From NCBI GenBank assembly GCA_017450215.1, contig JAFSVH010000063.1, forward strand, positions 1 through 64,000: DNA of 64,000 nt. The letters run 5' to 3'. The DNA is from Bacilli bacterium (GTDB lineage Bacteria > Bacillota_I > Bacilli_A > ML615J-28 > CAG-698). Below the pieces are notes generated by a model that saw only the letters and a list, made by a program, of their open reading frames with translations, was not told where the DNA came from and did not search any database. The position numbers and the translations under genes are program-made. Below, in pieces: positions 9,772 through 18,769 of this stretch (the first letter of the stretch is position 1; each line of letters starts with the position of its first letter).

Positions 9772-11304
9772 TTATTGTTTTATATCTTGTTTCTCTGTTT
9801 TTTGTTTACCTTGTGTTTTTTCTTTTTTAAAAGCATTAGAATTATAGTGATGCTTTCGTGTATTATTCACATAATTCTTATTATTAAATGCTTTATTGGG
9901 ATTTGCATTTTTATTAATATTTTCTTCATTATTATTCTTTCCACTAGCAATATCATAAATAGTATTTGTAATATAGAATACTTTCTCTGCAGCGTACATT
10001 TCAAAAGCTTCATCAATAAAAATATTATTTTTAATAATATCTTCAGCAACCTTTAAATCACCTTCAATATTATATCCTTCCCTAGATTCTTTTGATGCAT
10101 TAGCATAATTCGTATTATGTAATCGCATTAATTTAGCTCTTAACACTCTTAATTTCATCACACGATGCTTAACAATCATTATATTCTTTTGCTCTAATTC
10201 ATTCATTACTTTTATGTCGTCATCAATAAGCTTTATAGCCTCATTAATGATACTTTCTTTTTCACTAAAATTATACTTTTTAAAATTTAAAGCCAAAATA
10301 TTATGATATATTTTATTAGTATCATAACCTAGACGCATTTCATAATAGAAACCTTTTCTTTGAGAATTTTTAAAATAATAATCTTTAAATTCCTTCTCAT
10401 CTAATAATTTATAACCTTTATTCATATATTCTAAAGATTCTTTATTATCATTTCTAAATGTATAAAAAGTCGTAGATAAATGTCTATATGCTCTTATTAT
10501 CAACATCTTAGCACTATAAATATCATCTAATTTTTTAGGATCAATTGCTTTAATCTTTTTATTAAGAAGGTTTATTCCTTCTTTGATCTTTTCTTCTCCT
10601 TTTTTATATTTATATTTCATAATATAACTATAACCGATTAAATCAATATATCCTTTTATTACATCATCTAAATTATCTGAATATTTAACTACAAATTCAC
10701 CTAATTTAATTCTTGTATCATAATTTTCAAAATGAAGTAAAGATCTTTCCATACTCATTATTTCTTTACATAATTGTTGACTAGCTTTATAGCAAATTTC
10801 TTTTTTATGTTCACTATTTTTTTCTTTAGAAAAATCTTTATTAGTTTTTTTAATTATCTTATTAATGGCTATACTTTCAGCATGCTTCTTAATTGCAAAA
10901 CTCTTATTGATATGTTCATTATCAACTTCTTTCTTGTTTTCTTCCTTTTTTACATCCTCAAAACCACTAGCATCTTTTACTATATCATCAATAATATCAT
11001 CTAAAACATTAAGAGCACTTTTATTATTTATTTTCTCAATTTGTTTAGACATTTTTTTAACTAGTTTCCTTAATTTTCTAAAGTACAAAAATGAAGCAGT
11101 AATAATCCTAGTTCCTCTAGTTCTTTTATTAATTATTATCCACCTAACTATAGTATATATAGCTATGAGAGCAATTAACAAAGCAAATATATAAGTTAAA
11201 ACCTTAGTTTCCTGCTTGACAAAGGCAGCTGCAATACCTAAAATCGATGCAACAATTGTTGGTAATTTTTCAATTATACTTTTCCAATTCACATTCACAA
11301 TCAA
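9772..11304 (-). CDS. TM-anchored helical-repeat protein of unknown function
   Basis: This 510-residue protein has two N-terminal membrane segments (about 10-28 and 33-55). A Lys/Glu-rich linker follows (about 85-170), then predicted helical repeats (about 180-450) and a very Asn/Lys-rich C-terminus. The start is TTG at 11304, overlapping the HAD stop (TATTGA). A GTG at 11298 is the alternative, and neither has a clear ribosome site. It may be a cytoplasmic-facing scaffold on the membrane. The tight spacing places it in the same transcription unit as the radical-SAM genes. I do not recognise the family. Confidence 0.65.
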   Translation of the reverse strand: MIVNVNWKSIIEKLPTIVASILGIAAAFVKQETKVLTYIFALLIALIAIYTIVRWIIINKRTRGTRIITASFLYFRKLRKLVKKMSKQIEKINNKSALNVLDDIIDDIVKDASGFEDVKKEENKKEVDNEHINKSFAIKKHAESIAINKIIKKTNKDFSKEKNSEHKKEICYKASQQLCKEIMSMERSLLHFENYDTRIKLGEFVVKYSDNLDDVIKGYIDLIGYSYIMKYKYKKGEEKIKEGINLLNKKIKAIDPKKLDDIYSAKMLIIRAYRHLSTTFYTFRNDNKESLEYMNKGYKLLDEKEFKDYYFKNSQRKGFYYEMRLGYDTNKIYHNILALNFKKYNFSEKESIINEAIKLIDDDIKVMNELEQKNIMIVKHRVMKLRVLRAKLMRLHNTNYANASKESREGYNIEGDLKVAEDIIKNNIFIDEAFEMYAAEKVFYITNTIYDIASGKNNNEENINKNANPNKAFNNKNYVNNTRKHHYNSNAFKKEKTQGKQKTEKQDIKQ

Positions 11305-12428
11305 TACTCACTTTCTTCGTATGACTTAATTAAATTAACAATATCAATTTTTCTATTATTTTCAAGCACACGAATCCTTTTATTTTTCAATTCATCACTA
11401 GATGTAGCTACAATATAACCTCTACCAGTATTTTGAATCATAGGATAATCATTCATAGAATCACCTACACCTATACTAGCACGATAATATTTACCCATAA
11501 GTTCACTAATTCTCACAACACTCTTTCCTTTGTGTTGATCATGTCTTAATATTTCATAACATTGATATGCTGTTCTAACAGTAATTAAACCATCATATTT
11601 AGAAACAATATTCTCAACTTTATCTTCTAATTCTTTTTGCTTTTCACTTCCATCATCATTAATGAATAATAAGATCTTTACTACTCTATTAAAATCTACT
11701 TCTTTAAAGCTATCATCTAAGAATAATTCATTGTATTTTTCAAGCATTCCTCTACTATAATCATCAAGTGGAACTACTAGCTTAATACAATCTTCGTAAT
11801 AAGCAATATAAACACAATCAATACCCTTTAAATCATCAAGAATACCTTTACTAACATTACCTAATTTATTAAGTAATTCATATTTACCATCTTTACATAT
11901 TACTGATCCATTAAGACAAGAATAATAATTATTTTGTAAACCTAATTCTTCAATTACATTTTCAATAGATTTAGCTACCTTACCAGTAGAAAGAATAATA
12001 TTCTCTTTATTAGGTAAATTCTTAATATATTTAATCTTCTCTTTACTTAATTTACCATAATCAGTCAATGTATTATCTACATCAATAAAATAAAGTGGTC
12101 TATGCTTATAAATAAGATAATGAGTAAAATCACTATCAATTTGTCTAAAATATGCATAATGCTCTGTGATATATGCATCACTGCCTACTAAATCTTGTAC
12201 TCTACAATTATTACCTTCATTGTCAATATGCGAATAAATATATTGCAAAATGAATTTTGTAAATTCAAAAGCACCAATAGATTCAATAGTAGTTTCAAGT
12301 CTATTTTTATCTCTTAAAACATCAAAAAAGCATTCCCATTGTTCTTCTGTATATATATCATCATATTTAGAATAATATTTTAATTCTTTAATTATCTTTG
12401 CTCTTCTAATTTTAGTTAATTTAATCAT
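11301..12428 (-). CDS. Cof-type HAD hydrolase with novel N-terminal domain
   Basis: The 375-residue protein has a HAD core from about residue 110. Motif I is FIDVDNTLT (Asp116, Asp118), motif II is LSTGK, and the C-terminal motif is GVGDSMNDYPM, with a Cof-type cap between. It is likely a sugar-phosphate or related phosphatase. Residues 1-108 are an added domain with W.CFFD and YIYSHIDNEG, which matches the 114-residue protein encoded at 26170. AGGTGAA precedes the ATG. It appears to be the first gene of the run leading to the radical-SAM enzyme, after a 66-bp gap filled with a 15-bp tandem repeat. Confidence 0.85.
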   Translation of the reverse strand: MIKLTKIRRAKIIKELKYYSKYDDIYTEEQWECFFDVLRDKNRLETTIESIGAFEFTKFILQYIYSHIDNEGNNCRVQDLVGSDAYITEHYAYFRQIDSDFTHYLIYKHRPLYFIDVDNTLTDYGKLSKEKIKYIKNLPNKENIILSTGKVAKSIENVIEELGLQNNYYSCLNGSVICKDGKYELLNKLGNVSKGILDDLKGIDCVYIAYYEDCIKLVVPLDDYSRGMLEKYNELFLDDSFKEVDFNRVVKILLFINDDGSEKQKELEDKVENIVSKYDGLITVRTAYQCYEILRHDQHKGKSVVRISELMGKYYRASIGVGDSMNDYPMIQNTGRGYIVATSSDELKNKRIRVLENNRKIDIVNLIKSYEESEY

Positions 12429-12451
12429 ATCTTCACCTATTAATTATTATA

Positions 12452-12511
12452 ATAATTTATTATTTTATAATTTATTATTTTATAATTTATTATTTTATAA
12501 TTTATTATTTT
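12452..12511. repeat. Four perfect 15-bp tandem repeats
   Basis: ATAATTTATTATTTT is repeated four times without a mismatch. The array covers the last codons and stop of galE and the gap before the HAD gene. Slippage would change the galE C-terminus only slightly, since each unit carries a stop in that frame. Confidence 0.9.
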
Positions 12512-13493
12512 TCTTTTCAAAATTATATGAACTTCTACACATCTCATCAAGATCTCTTGTACACTTAAAACCAATTTCATCTTCTGCTTTCTTTGGTGAT
12601 GCATAGCATGTATCAATATCTCCTTCTCTTCTTGGAGCTATTTCATATTTTATTTTCACATTATTTACTCTTTCATATGCTTTCACAATCTCTAATACAG
12701 AATAACCATTTCCAGTACCTAGATTATATATATTAAGTCCCTTTAAGTGCTTTAAAGCACATAAATGGCCATAAGCTAAATCACATACATGAATATAATC
12801 TCTAACTCCAGTTCCATCAACAGTATCATAATCATTACCAAATACGAATAATTTCTCTCTTTTTCCTGTTGCAACTTGATTAATATATGGCATTAAATTA
12901 TTAGGGATACCATTAGGTACTTCACCAATCAAGCCAGACTCATGTGCACCAATTGGATTAAAATATCTAAGTAAAGTAATATCCCAGCTACTATCACTCT
13001 TATATAAATCTTTTAATATATTTTCAATATATAATTTAGTTTTACCATAAGGATTAGTTGGTTCATTCAATTTAAAACCCTCTTCAATTGGGAATTTATC
13101 TTGTTTACCATAAACTGTAGCAGATGATGAAAATATAATCTTTTTCACATCATTTTTCTTCATCACCTTAATTAAATTAAGTGTACTTAATATATTATTA
13201 TAATAATATTCAATTGGCTTCATTGTGCTTTCTCCAACTGCCTTAAGACCAGCAAAATGAATAACAGCATCAATTTTATTTTCATTAAAGAGTTTATCAA
13301 CTAATGTTTCATCACATAAGTCATATTGATAAAATTTTACTTTTTTACCTGTTATTTTATATATTTTATCTAAAACATCAATTTTTGAATTAGACAAATT
13401 ATCAACAATGATAACTTCATAATCATTGTTAAGCATCTCTACAACTGTATGAGATCCAATATATCCAGTACCACCAGTTATTAATACAGCCAT
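12495..13493 (-). CDS. galE: UDP-glucose 4-epimerase
   Basis: This 332-residue extended SDR has TGGTGYIGSHT for NAD binding at the N-terminus, SSSATVYG as the Ser region, YGKTK as the catalytic Tyr-Lys and RYFNPIGAHESGLIGE, typical of GalE. It interconverts UDP-glucose and UDP-galactose, and probably UDP-GlcNAc and UDP-GalNAc, feeding the polysaccharide locus at 34-54 kb. The ATG at 13493 is chosen because GGAGG lies 6 nt upstream; an ATG at 13505 sits inside that site. The last codons are formed by a tandem repeat. Confidence 0.95.
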   Translation of the reverse strand: MAVLITGGTGYIGSHTVVEMLNNDYEVIIVDNLSNSKIDVLDKIYKITGKKVKFYQYDLCDETLVDKLFNENKIDAVIHFAGLKAVGESTMKPIEYYYNNILSTLNLIKVMKKNDVKKIIFSSSATVYGKQDKFPIEEGFKLNEPTNPYGKTKLYIENILKDLYKSDSSWDITLLRYFNPIGAHESGLIGEVPNGIPNNLMPYINQVATGKREKLFVFGNDYDTVDGTGVRDYIHVCDLAYGHLCALKHLKGLNIYNLGTGNGYSVLEIVKAYERVNNVKIKYEIAPRREGDIDTCYASPKKAEDEIGFKCTRDLDEMCRSSYNFEKKNNKL

Positions 13494-13574
13494 TATGTCC
13501 TCCATTTATTATAAATCTATATAATATATATATTCATATTTTACCATACATAACTTGATAACACAAATAAAAAA

Positions 13575-13598
13575 GCAGTGCTAAAGGGGAAACACTGC
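13575..13598 (-). terminator. Terminator of the aminotransferase gene
   Basis: GCAGTG and CACTGC arms with a 12-nt loop are followed on the minus strand by TTTTTTATT. It lies between the aminotransferase and galE, so galE should have its own promoter below it. Confidence 0.75.
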
Positions 13599-13721
13599 CT
13601 TCTTACTAAAAATAATTTAAATATTCTTAAAAAGCTATATTTATAATATATTTTAAGTAACAAAATTAATAGTAATTAAATAATAAATAATGATTGATAA
13701 ATAAATTATATAAATCATATA

Positions 13722-15008
13722 TTATTTATTATTATATAAATATTTAGCACTCTCAAGCTTAACACTTAGAGTTAATATTTCACAAGCAACTTTAAGGTCA
13801 TCTAAAGCTGGGAAAGATGGAGCAATTCTAATATTAGAATTGTCTGGGTCTAAATGATATGGATAAGCTGATCCAGCAGGAGTTAAAGTTAAGCCTAAAT
13901 CCTTACAATCTTTAACTACGAATGAAGCAACAGGTTCCCTACAATATAAGCTGATGAAATAACCACCATGTGGTTTTGTCCACCATGCTATATCAAGATC
14001 ACTTAAATTCTTATCAAATTCATCTAATACTAATTCAAATTTAGGTCTTAAGATATTAGCATGTAATTTCATTTGCTTCTTAACACCATCTAAATTCTTA
14101 AAGAAACGAACATGACGAAGTTGATTAACTTTGTCAAAACCAATTGTTTCTATTCCCATTTGGTTTTCTATTTCTTCAATATTTCTATCACTTGTAGCAA
14201 GTGCTGCAATACCACTACCAGGGAAAGTGATTTTAGATGTTGAAGTGAATTTATATACTAAATCAGGATTTCCAGCTTTTTTACATTCATCTAATATTTC
14301 AAGTAAGAAATCTTGATTATCATCATATAAATGATGAACAGAATAAGCATTATCCCAATAAATTCTAAAATCTTTAGCAGCTGGTTTTAAATTAGCAAAT
14401 CTTTTTACTACTTCTTCACTGTAAGTTGTACCATCTGGATTAGAATATTTAGGTACACACCAAATACCTTTAACCATTTCATCTTTGATTAATTCTTCTA
14501 CCATATCCATATCAGGTCCATCTGAATTCATTGGAATGTTAATCATTTCAAAACCAAAATATTCAGTGATAGCAAAATGTCTATCATAACCTGGAACTGG
14601 ACATAACCATTTAACTGGTTTATCTAATTTACACCAAGGTTTTTCTCCTAATACACCATGAGAATAAGATCTAGATATACATTCATACATTACATCAAGA
14701 GATGAATTACCATAGATAATAATGTTCTTAGATGGAACTTCAATAATATCACCTAATAATCTCTTACATTCTTCAATTCCACCAAGCACTCCATAATTTC
14801 TACAATCTATTCCATCTTCACAATTCAAATCAGCACTTGAATTCAAAACATCCATCATAGCCATTGATAAATCTAATTGTTCTTTGCAAGGTTTACCTCT
14901 TGCCATATTTAGTTTCAAATTCATGCTTTTATATTTATCATATTCTTTTTCTAATTTTTCAATTTCAAGATTAAGTTCTTCTTTCGAACATAATTGATAT
15001 TTTTTCAT
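13722..15008 (-). CDS. Class Ic aspartate aminotransferase
   Basis: The roughly 428-residue PLP enzyme has the N-terminal pattern LNMARGKPCKEQLDLS, CPVPGYDRHF, CVPKYSNPDGTTYS and the lysine segment FTSTSKITFPGSG, which together mark the type Ic aspartate aminotransferase family (PF12897). It transfers the amino group between aspartate and 2-oxoglutarate in the cytoplasm. AGAAGGG lies 10 nt before the ATG at 15008, and an in-frame GTG at 15014 has 4-nt spacing, so either start is possible. It has its own terminator and appears monocistronic. Confidence 0.88.
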   Translation of the reverse strand: MKKYQLCSKEELNLEIEKLEKEYDKYKSMNLKLNMARGKPCKEQLDLSMAMMDVLNSSADLNCEDGIDCRNYGVLGGIEECKRLLGDIIEVPSKNIIIYGNSSLDVMYECISRSYSHGVLGEKPWCKLDKPVKWLCPVPGYDRHFAITEYFGFEMINIPMNSDGPDMDMVEELIKDEMVKGIWCVPKYSNPDGTTYSEEVVKRFANLKPAAKDFRIYWDNAYSVHHLYDDNQDFLLEILDECKKAGNPDLVYKFTSTSKITFPGSGIAALATSDRNIEEIENQMGIETIGFDKVNQLRHVRFFKNLDGVKKQMKLHANILRPKFELVLDEFDKNLSDLDIAWWTKPHGGYFISLYCREPVASFVVKDCKDLGLTLTPAGSAYPYHLDPDNSNIRIAPSFPALDDLKVACEILTLSVKLESAKYLYNNK

Positions 15009-15136
15009 TATCACAATACCCTTCTTTTAATTATTTACATTATACATTAATTGATTTTTCAAATCAATATAATACTTTTGTTTTGCCAATGAAAACCTTT
15101 ACTTTCGCAATTTTAAAAATTACAAAATAGAAAAAA

Positions 15137-15179
15137 GTCGTAAAACATCATAATGTTTTACATCATAATGTTTTACGAC
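15137..15179 (-). terminator. Terminator with a duplicated stem segment
   Basis: GTCGTAAAACAT pairs with ATGTTTTACGAC and TTTTTT follows on the minus strand. The interior contains a second copy of the pairing sequence (CATCATAATGTTTTAC occurs twice in direct repeat), so two alternative hairpins can form. It serves the gene ending at 15192. Confidence 0.8.
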
Positions 15180-15191
15180 CATAATTATCAA

Positions 15192-16634
15192 TTATTCTTT
15201 AGGTTCTTCAGTTGAGTCACCATAGATTGCTTGATTAGCAGCATTTAAGCCTTCCATTCTAGCTTTCATATCTCTTTCTTCAGCTGGCTTTTCAGCAACT
15301 TTCTTATTAGCTAATAATTCAGATAAGTCTTTCTTTTCGCCATCTTTCTTTTCAGGAGTTTCTGCCTTTTTTGCTGCTTCTTTTTCTTCTAAAGCTTTTT
15401 GTTTAGCTTTTTCTTTTTCTTCTAAAGCTCTTTGTTTAGCTTTTTCTTTTTCAACTTTTGCTTTTGCGATTGCTTTAGCTTTTTCAGCTTTTGCTTTTGC
15501 AAGTGCCTTTGCTTTTTCTTTCTTAGCAAGTTCTCTTGCTTTTGCTTTTTCAGCTTTTGCTTTTTCTTTAGCTTCTGCATCAACTACATATTTATATGAT
15601 GTATCAATCAATCCATAAATATCATGAGGTTCAATTCCACCTTTATTAGTCAACTTGAACCATTGTTCACCTTCAGGGCTAGCTGCTTTAACACAGAAAT
15701 TAGGATATTTATTTAATAATTTGATTGCACTAATTGGCTTACGTTGGAATGTAATTCTATAATCGCTATTAGTTCTTTGGCAAATTGCAACTACAGTGCC
15801 ATTACGTAAAATCTTAAAGTTATCTTCATCTTTACCATATTTGATTTCAATATCGCTATATTCTTTCTTAGCGTAATCTACAATCTCTTTTGGTGTAGGA
15901 TATAATTCTACTTGCTTCTTTAAGATCTTAACTTTTTCTTCAGCTGCTAATTGCTTTTCGATTTCAGCACTTTGTTCTAATTCTTGTTCTAAATTAACTT
16001 CTTCTTCAGCTTCTTCTTCAGCAGTTGCTTCTTCAGCAGTTTCAACTGTAGTAGTTTCTACTTTTTCTTCTTCAGTTGCTTCAACTTCTTCAACTGCTTC
16101 TTCTTCAAAAGCTGCTTCAGCTTTAACTTCTTCAGTTGCTTCTACTATAGTAGTTTCTACTTTTTCTTCTTCAACCTCTTCTTCAGCTTCAGGTTGAGGC
16201 TCTGGTTGAACTTCTTGTTGAACTTCTGGTTGAACCTCTGGTTTATATTCTACATAACTAGGTTCTTCCTTATATGCAACTTGCTTATATTGCTCTTGAG
16301 GCATACCCAATCTTTGATTTTGTTGTTGTTCTTCAAGAACTAATTCTTCTGCTAGTTTTTCTAAGAAATTATTAATTGCATCATTAACTTGTGTAGTATC
16401 AATTTTTACAACTAATGGTCCTTGCTTATCAGGTGCAGGTTGTGGTGTTGGTTGTGGATGTGCATATGGATTTGGCATAGGTCCAATTCCACCTCCATCA
16501 ATCTTATCACGTAGGTCTTGTCTACGTTTTCTTTCCATCATATCCTTTAAAGTAATAGTAAGAACTACTGTAATCATTAATAAAAATGCAATACCAAGCA
16601 CAATAATAACGATAATTAATCCAGTTTCGCCCAT
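15192..16634 (-). CDS. TM-anchored acidic/coiled-coil repeat protein with small central domain
   Basis: The 480-residue protein has a TM near residues 5-27 and then Pro/Gln sequence. A long Glu/Val/Thr/Ala repeat follows (about 115-235). A compact domain at about 240-350 (YPTPKEIVDYAKKEYSDIE at its start, later YRITFQRKPISAIKLLNKYP) has the feel of an MmcQ/YjbR-like fold. A Lys/Ala/Glu coiled coil follows (about 355-440). GGAGATATAAA precedes the ATG. It may be a cytoplasmic scaffold tethered to the membrane. Function is unknown. The repeats will make homology searches noisy. Confidence 0.7.
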   Translation of the reverse strand: MGETGLIIVIIVLGIAFLLMITVVLTITLKDMMERKRRQDLRDKIDGGGIGPMPNPYAHPQPTPQPAPDKQGPLVVKIDTTQVNDAINNFLEKLAEELVLEEQQQNQRLGMPQEQYKQVAYKEEPSYVEYKPEVQPEVQQEVQPEPQPEAEEEVEEEKVETTIVEATEEVKAEAAFEEEAVEEVEATEEEKVETTTVETAEEATAEEEAEEEVNLEQELEQSAEIEKQLAAEEKVKILKKQVELYPTPKEIVDYAKKEYSDIEIKYGKDEDNFKILRNGTVVAICQRTNSDYRITFQRKPISAIKLLNKYPNFCVKAASPEGEQWFKLTNKGGIEPHDIYGLIDTSYKYVVDAEAKEKAKAEKAKARELAKKEKAKALAKAKAEKAKAIAKAKVEKEKAKQRALEEKEKAKQKALEEKEAAKKAETPEKKDGEKKDLSELLANKKVAEKPAEERDMKARMEGLNAANQAIYGDSTEEPKE

Positions 16635-16779
16635 TTTATATCTCCTTTATTATAAATTATTTATTATGCTAGTTCTAATTAAAATCAGTGTATAATCTCC
16701 CACTTTAATTTAAATTAAAAACTATTTAATCCATTTTATCATAGCCAGAATAAAAAAGCAATTTCAAAAAACATTTTTT

Positions 16780-18627
16780 TTAATTACTTCCATCATTATA
16801 TTTACTAAAATATTCTACCATCCAATCATATACAGGTTTATTGATCCTTTCAATAACCCCATTCATAAGTTCTATTTTCTCATTAATCAATATTAAATCA
16901 AGTGCTTGGACATAACGATTATGATAATAATCAATCATATCGTCAATTGATTCCTTCCTATTCTTTAAATCAACTTTAGAAAGTTCTTCAATTGAACCTT
17001 CAAGAATCTTATACATATAATATGTATCTCCTGCATATTCATTATAGATAGCAATATAAAAAGCTTGAATGCTATGATTAACATTTACACTTGCAACTAT
17101 TGTATCTAAGTCTACTTCTTCTTCACTACTATCTAATAATAAATAATCATAATTTGTATATGTTCTTAAATATTTATCAATAAATTCTTCTTTAATATTT
17201 GTAAGATTAACTTCCTCTAGCATATCTAATTTTAATGATTTCATGAATTCATATATATCATTAATAACTTTATCAATTTCATCATTATCATTATTCTTTA
17301 ATGCACGTAAATACTTTACATAATAAGAAACAGGGAAAGTATAACCTTCAGTACTTTGATTATAATATTCATCTAAAAAGAAAGCAAAATGGACTTTAGA
17401 TGGAACATCTAGAAACCTTCCATCAGCATAAATATTACTAAAATCAATTATATTATTAACATAGAAATGATAACCAAAAGGACTAATTATTGCATCATAA
17501 AAATAAACATCTCTTTCAATTTTTCTCTTTTCTAATGCTTCATCTAAATTAGCTTCAATAATCTTTCTAACACCTGCTTCAAATTCTTCAACCATTACAT
17601 TCGGTTCAATTTCAAGCATCTCACAAACAACTGAATAATTATTCAAGAAATAAGGCTCAAAATCTGCCCCAGTTTCCATATCTAGACCAAAGTAGAATGA
17701 TAATGCATCTCCAACTTCGCTAAAATTAGCGTTAGAAAACAAATCTGACAATTTAACACAAAAGTCATAAATGTTATAACCTTTTTCTTCTAATTCTTCT
17801 TTATTATCATATTGTTCTATTTTCTTAATTATATTAATAATCTTATTATATAATTCTTGTGCTGTTTCTTTATCTTCATCACTCCAATTATCTAAATATG
17901 ATAATTGTCCTTCCTCTTTTTTACAAATCAATAAATGCCAACCTGAAGCATAAAAATAATTATCAATATCTTTTGCATATCTTATTTTCACATAATCATC
18001 ATTGATATTATTAAGGTTACATACTTCACTATAGAATTTACTCATTATTTTTTGATATAAGAAATAAATACAAACATCATTAATTCCATTAACTTCATAG
18101 CCATAATAATTACCAAATAAACTCTTACAAAAATCTAAGAAATCCATATCTTTATCATAACCATAATTTATATATGCACCATTTAATAGATTGGCTTTCA
18201 ATTGTTTTAGCTCAGAATAAATACTTTGCTCTTCTTCTTTTGAGCTAGTTGTATCAAAAAAGCATTCTTCATATTTTTTACCATCAAGATAAGCTTCATA
18301 ATCAAATATATCATTAATCAAATTACCATATCTATCTTTTGCATATATGAATACATAATCAAAAGTAAAACGAGAAACAAAAACACTAGCACTAAAATCT
18401 TCTTCATCAATTAAATCTAATGCTTTCTTTCTTCTTGTCCCATTATCAATTTCTCCAATCTCGACTGTATCTGGATCAATTAATTCAGGATCATCTATAG
18501 GGTCATCTGGATTATCAATTTCATTATCATTACAAGATACCATAAAAATAGTTAGTAATAATACAACAATGATTATTACAAACTTTTTTAAACTTATTTT
18601 ATTATTAATATTTTTCATAATTTGCAT
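16780..18627 (-). CDS. Large lipoprotein of unknown function
   Basis: This 615-residue protein has a signal sequence with a lipobox ending MVSC (about residue 32), a Asp/Pro linker (NPDDPIDDPE) and a long helical, Tyr/Asp/Glu-rich body without a family signature I know. It should be lipidated and extracellular. AAGGTG precedes the first ATG with 5-nt spacing. A second in-frame ATG lies four codons in. It has no close operon partner. Confidence 0.75.
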   Translation of the reverse strand: MQIMKNINNKISLKKFVIIIVVLLLTIFMVSCNDNEIDNPDDPIDDPELIDPDTVEIGEIDNGTRRKKALDLIDEEDFSASVFVSRFTFDYVFIYAKDRYGNLINDIFDYEAYLDGKKYEECFFDTTSSKEEEQSIYSELKQLKANLLNGAYINYGYDKDMDFLDFCKSLFGNYYGYEVNGINDVCIYFLYQKIMSKFYSEVCNLNNINDDYVKIRYAKDIDNYFYASGWHLLICKKEEGQLSYLDNWSDEDKETAQELYNKIINIIKKIEQYDNKEELEEKGYNIYDFCVKLSDLFSNANFSEVGDALSFYFGLDMETGADFEPYFLNNYSVVCEMLEIEPNVMVEEFEAGVRKIIEANLDEALEKRKIERDVYFYDAIISPFGYHFYVNNIIDFSNIYADGRFLDVPSKVHFAFFLDEYYNQSTEGYTFPVSYYVKYLRALKNNDNDEIDKVINDIYEFMKSLKLDMLEEVNLTNIKEEFIDKYLRTYTNYDYLLLDSSEEEVDLDTIVASVNVNHSIQAFYIAIYNEYAGDTYYMYKILEGSIEELSKVDLKNRKESIDDMIDYYHNRYVQALDLILINEKIELMNGVIERINKPVYDWMVEYFSKYNDGSN

Positions 18628-18769
18628 TTATTCACCTTTTTATTCACTACTTAAAATTATACAATATAAAGACTTAAAACAAAACAATATAATTAAAAAA
18701 CAATATAGAAATTTATCCATTTTGTATTGATAATATGATATAATCTAATTAGTAAAGAAGGTAACAATT

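Noticed and set aside
9867-10056. Short frames on both strands inside the TM-helical gene
   Set aside because: They are low-complexity Ile/Leu/Phe translations of AT-rich coding DNA, without ribosome sites.
12452-12511. Replication-origin iterons
   Set aside because: The repeats are pure A/T, lie at a gene end, and no initiator gene or DnaA box was seen nearby.
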